Assembly: GCA_964020085.1 (NCBI GenBank) | Contig: OZ026605.1 | Location: forward strand, 26,785,998 to 26,849,997 | Direction: 5' to 3' | From: Micromussa lordhowensis | Lineage: Eukaryota > Cnidaria > Anthozoa > Scleractinia > Lobophylliidae | Length of the DNA: 64,000 bases | Shown: positions 63,201 through 64,000 of the stretch, one piece after another | Position numbering within the stretch: position 1 is the first letter of the stretch | Layout of the letters: every line of letters begins with the position of its first letter | Translations under genes and position numbers: made by a program | Notes under the pieces: model-generated | The model's database searches: none | What the model was told of the DNA's origin: nothing | What the model saw: the letters and a program-made list of their open reading frames with translations, nothing else

Positions 63201-64000
63201 AATAGTACAACAAATGTTAAAGCAAAATGTTGATCTCCATGTAATGCAATTCATGCATGGGACTTTGGAGATGGAACTGTGTGAAGTTTTCACTACGAGT
63301 TGAGCGTAAGAAAACTTCCCAAGCACATATTGGCCAATTTATGCAGTTATTATCAGTAGACAGAGTTTACATGCATAACATGATATTTTTCTAGTACTGT
63401 TTTCTTGAACTGAATTCTTCACTTGAAAGGGACACTTGTTTCTTCCAAATATTGGGTTTGGAAAAGCCAGTTGGCTCACCATTGTTGTTGTTAACTCCTG
63501 TTTCTGGATAAATGCTTCTGTTTCCCGTTTGCTAGACCATCACATGTAAATTAAGAAAGATATAATGGCCTAATGAAGTGCACTTTTTAAAGTTGCTTTA
63601 TCCAGTTTGCTTTTCTCTGCCAGTATGGCCAATGAATCCTCCAACTAATGATCAGGCTAAATCAATTAAAATGAGATATTAACCATGCCACAAAAGGAAC
63701 AGAATATCTTACAAGACTCAATATCAGCTCCGGCAAGTTTTCCTTGGGGTCCAAAGTGGCAACGAATGAACTTTCCCTATTTGTAGAGAAAGGAATCATT
63801 TGCAGTTTTTAAGAATTACATGTATATACATTTAATGAGTTTAGAATGCTATTTGGAGGGAACAGCATGCAAGGAATTTAAGTTGAAATTATCACTAATA
63901 TCAGAAAATATAAGAACAAAACAGAAGTGAACACTAGAAAGTACAGTGTAATGACTGACAAGAGCCTAATTTTGAGAAAGATGCAAGTCTTCTTTACTGT
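38324..64000 (-). CDS. Myosin II heavy chain, muscle (striated) type; 5' end outside window; 42 exons, 1727 aa in view
   Basis: This is the ATP-driven motor of actomyosin contraction, dimerising through its rod into thick filaments. Exons, 5' to 3': 63713-63776, 62854-62952, 62034-62140, 59942-60080, 59552-59670, 59233-59325, 58668-58724, 58359-58529, 57445-57751, 56881-56933, 56358-56563, 55940-56060, 55679-55815, 55437-55518, 54483-54542, 53800-53913, 53366-53446, 52864-52992, 52535-52657, 51680-51766, 51479-51559, 51243-51307, 50562-50652, 49388-49444, 48719-48805, 47856-48022, 47469-47547, 47300-47359, 46408-46593, 46048-46244, 45232-45364, 44623-44760, 44213-44291, 43552-43667, 42605-42802, 42286-42354, 42116-42166, 40987-41115, 39795-39995, 39186-39356, 38870-39070, 38324-38602. 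All phases join. Motifs: [28 protein letters not shown] (switch II), [18 protein letters not shown] (SH1/SH2 helix), VGTSKVFFRAG (converter). The short loop 2 ([15 protein letters not shown]) and IQ region favour the muscle over the non-muscle type; that is inference. About 220-240 N-terminal residues, with the P-loop, lie beyond 64000. Confidence 0.95.
40129..40365. mobile_element. MITE with ends TTAAAGGRGCTRYGTCACGG
   Basis: TTAAAGGGGCTACGTCACGG at the left is mirrored by CCGTGACACAGCTCCTTTAA at the right. TTAA at both edges suggests a TTAA target. Related sequence occurs at 4725-4850 and 8595-8832. It lies in a myosin intron. Confidence 0.75.
40680..40701. repeat. (ATGC)n microsatellite
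   Basis: Five tandem ATGC/GCAT units in a myosin intron. Confidence 0.9.
43720..43821. mobile_element. MITE with ends ACAATTACATTA
   Basis: ACAATTACATTATTCGCTCT at the left is mirrored by a right arm ending TAATGTAATTGT. TATGAGGTGATAAT and ATTACCTCAGAAAT pair inside, around CGGCCTTCGGCC. It resembles the AACAATTATTCCA elements in its ends. Myosin intron. Confidence 0.65.
44440..44560. repeat. SINE-like remnant with CTCCGGGAACTCCGG block
   Basis: The text GGTTTTTCTCCGGGAACTCC and GGGTTTCCTCC is of a type often seen in metazoan SINE tails. The class is a guess. Myosin intron. Confidence 0.35.
46715..46800 (+). mobile_element. tRNA-derived SINE fragment
   Basis: TCAATTGGTAGAGCACTGTACC (A-box like) and a degraded B box are followed by TTTCACAACTGCTTCAATTG, matching the body of the SINE at 16048. 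The B box is partly lost. Myosin intron. Confidence 0.6.
46961..47002. repeat. Perfect 19-bp hairpin
   Basis: AAGATAATATGGTTTTATC and its exact reverse complement flank a 4-base loop in a myosin intron. Confidence 0.85.
48179..48632. mobile_element. Outer MITE in a myosin intron, interrupted by another element
   Basis: The left arm (48181-48234: TATATTAAAATTCTAAC, GCTCCGAAGCTTAGGGGAAT) is mirrored at 48578-48629. The middle is replaced by the element at 48253-48555, whose target duplication lies within this MITE. Confidence 0.7.
48253..48555. mobile_element. Inner MITE of the TAGCCTGCGTAGC family
   Basis: TTGCCTGCGTAGCAAGCGTT at the left and AACGCTTGCTACGCAGGCTA at the right are inverted. 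GGTTGAGTGA is duplicated at 48243-48252 and 48556-48565. Long inner inverted blocks (CCCGTACGAGCCGAATGA, GAGCTTTTTCGCATTCG) give it a near-palindromic body. Same end sequence as 1377-4282 and 9907-10113. Confidence 0.8.
50815..51060. repeat. Second copy of the CCGCTTATAAGCC / ATAAGCGGCAGTT element
   Basis: It shares ATATCCGAG, TATAGCTGCACAT, TTGGTAATTAAGCTTTACAT, AGCTAGAGGGGGGCTTATAA and the end CCAATAAGCGGCAGTTAAC with 19530-19945. Myosin intron. Confidence 0.6.
54097..54260. mobile_element. MITE with ends AATAGAGCACTTTTT
   Basis: AATAGAGCACTTTTTCCGTG at the left is mirrored by CACGCAAAAAGTGCTCTATT at the right. AGAATTCTCGA and TCGAATTCTC pair inside. Myosin intron between the first rod exon and the next. 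Confidence 0.7.
55099..55134. repeat. (CGT)n microsatellite
   Basis: About nine CGT units after CCACCACCGT, in the intron after the neck exons. Confidence 0.85.
55437..55815 (-). other. Myosin neck: IQ motifs for light-chain binding
   Basis: The two exons read [18 protein letters not shown] and [20 protein letters not shown], matching the essential and regulatory light-chain binding helix that ends at the WxW hook before the rod. Confidence 0.9.
57155..57344. mobile_element. MITE with arms ending AAGAAATAGAAAACATG
   Basis: The left arm (57155-57218) and right arm (57278-57344) are reverse complements of about 65 bp, including TATCAAGTTATAGAAACACG and GTTTGGGAGAAC. A separate TTCTATAACTTGATAGAAAC palindrome of the same kind lies at about 57019-57045. 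Myosin intron. Confidence 0.7.
57960..58260. repeat. Second copy of the ACCCCTAAGAGGTACC dispersed repeat
   Basis: It contains CCCTTAAAGGTACC, ACACCCTAAGAGGTACCAAA and TAACTCCCAAAAGGTAC in the same order as at 13640-14045. Myosin intron. Confidence 0.55.
59343..59486. repeat. 72-bp perfect tandem duplication
   Basis: Two consecutive copies start AGAGTTATTTCTTGATTTTT and end GATATGGGTAGT, next to the myosin exon at 59233-59325. No base difference was noticed. Confidence 0.9.
60330..61740 (+). mobile_element. 5'-truncated non-LTR retrotransposon (LINE), CR1/jockey-like
   Basis: An open frame to 61184 encodes the middle and thumb of a reverse transcriptase: [38 protein letters not shown] and the catalytic FADDTNVF. 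A one-base loss near 61175 (ATCTTGGTATCTTAA) shifts the frame to a stop; coding similarity seems to resume in another frame to about 61465. There is no endonuclease or N-terminal part. The 3' end is an (AAATA)-type tail near 61720-61740. It sits antisense in a myosin intron. AAAACATCCTT (60317) and AAAATATCCTT (61749) may be an aged target duplication. The clade is inferred from motif style only. Confidence 0.8.
62660..62720. repeat. GTTAGCCTGAATA-type minisatellite
   Basis: Three units (GGTTAGCCTGAATATCACTC, GTTTAGCCTCAATAGAACTC, AAGTTAGCCTG) are spaced about 22 bp. The same unit is found at 31440-31500 in the centre of the 229-bp element. Myosin intron. Confidence 0.6.

Overview
The window is animal nuclear DNA. 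It has long intron-rich genes with GT/AG splice sites, AT-rich introns, tRNA-derived SINEs, a LINE fragment and a very high density of short inverted-repeat DNA transposons (MITEs). The proteins are ordinary metazoan ones, and the repeat style and invertebrate-type muscle myosin suggest an anthozoan cnidarian such as a coral. That assignment is inference; no mitochondrial or rRNA marker is present.

Three host genes could be reconstructed exon by exon, all on the minus strand. (1) Positions 5844-20660 hold a complete 19-exon gene for eRF3/GSPT1, the translation-termination GTPase (568 aa). (2) Positions 24489-32437 hold a complete 10-exon gene for an EXS-domain membrane protein of the XPR1/ERD1 phosphate-exporter family (470 aa). 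It appears to lack the N-terminal SPX sensor domain of classical XPR1. (3) From 38324 to beyond the right edge lie 42 exons of a muscle-type myosin II heavy chain (1727 codons in view). It covers most of the motor, the neck, the full rod and a Ser/Tyr-rich tailpiece; the P-loop and N-terminus lie outside the window. All exon phases join without a break in the three genes. There is no sign of an operon or a shared pathway; the genes are simply neighbours.

Layout: 1-300, end of an open frame with a PHD-like zinc finger on the plus strand. 300-5800, gene-free, dominated by a triple-nested DNA transposon (1377-4282). 5844-20660, eRF3. 20766-21430, two identical head-to-head copies of a 319-bp element forming a 650-bp palindrome just upstream of the eRF3 start codon. 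21430-24488, intergenic with further MITEs. 24489-32437, EXS gene. 32438-38000, intergenic with one candidate alternative terminal exon at 35602-35679. 38324-64000, myosin, whose introns carry MITEs, SINE pieces, a 72-bp tandem duplication and a truncated LINE.

The most interesting content is the transposon biology. Several non-autonomous elements have clear target-site duplications of about 9 bp. Two of these have terminal inverted repeats built from tandem minisatellite units (GGGGAATG-type and GCAGGTT-type), and one family (ends TAGCCTGCGTAGC) is present in three copies.
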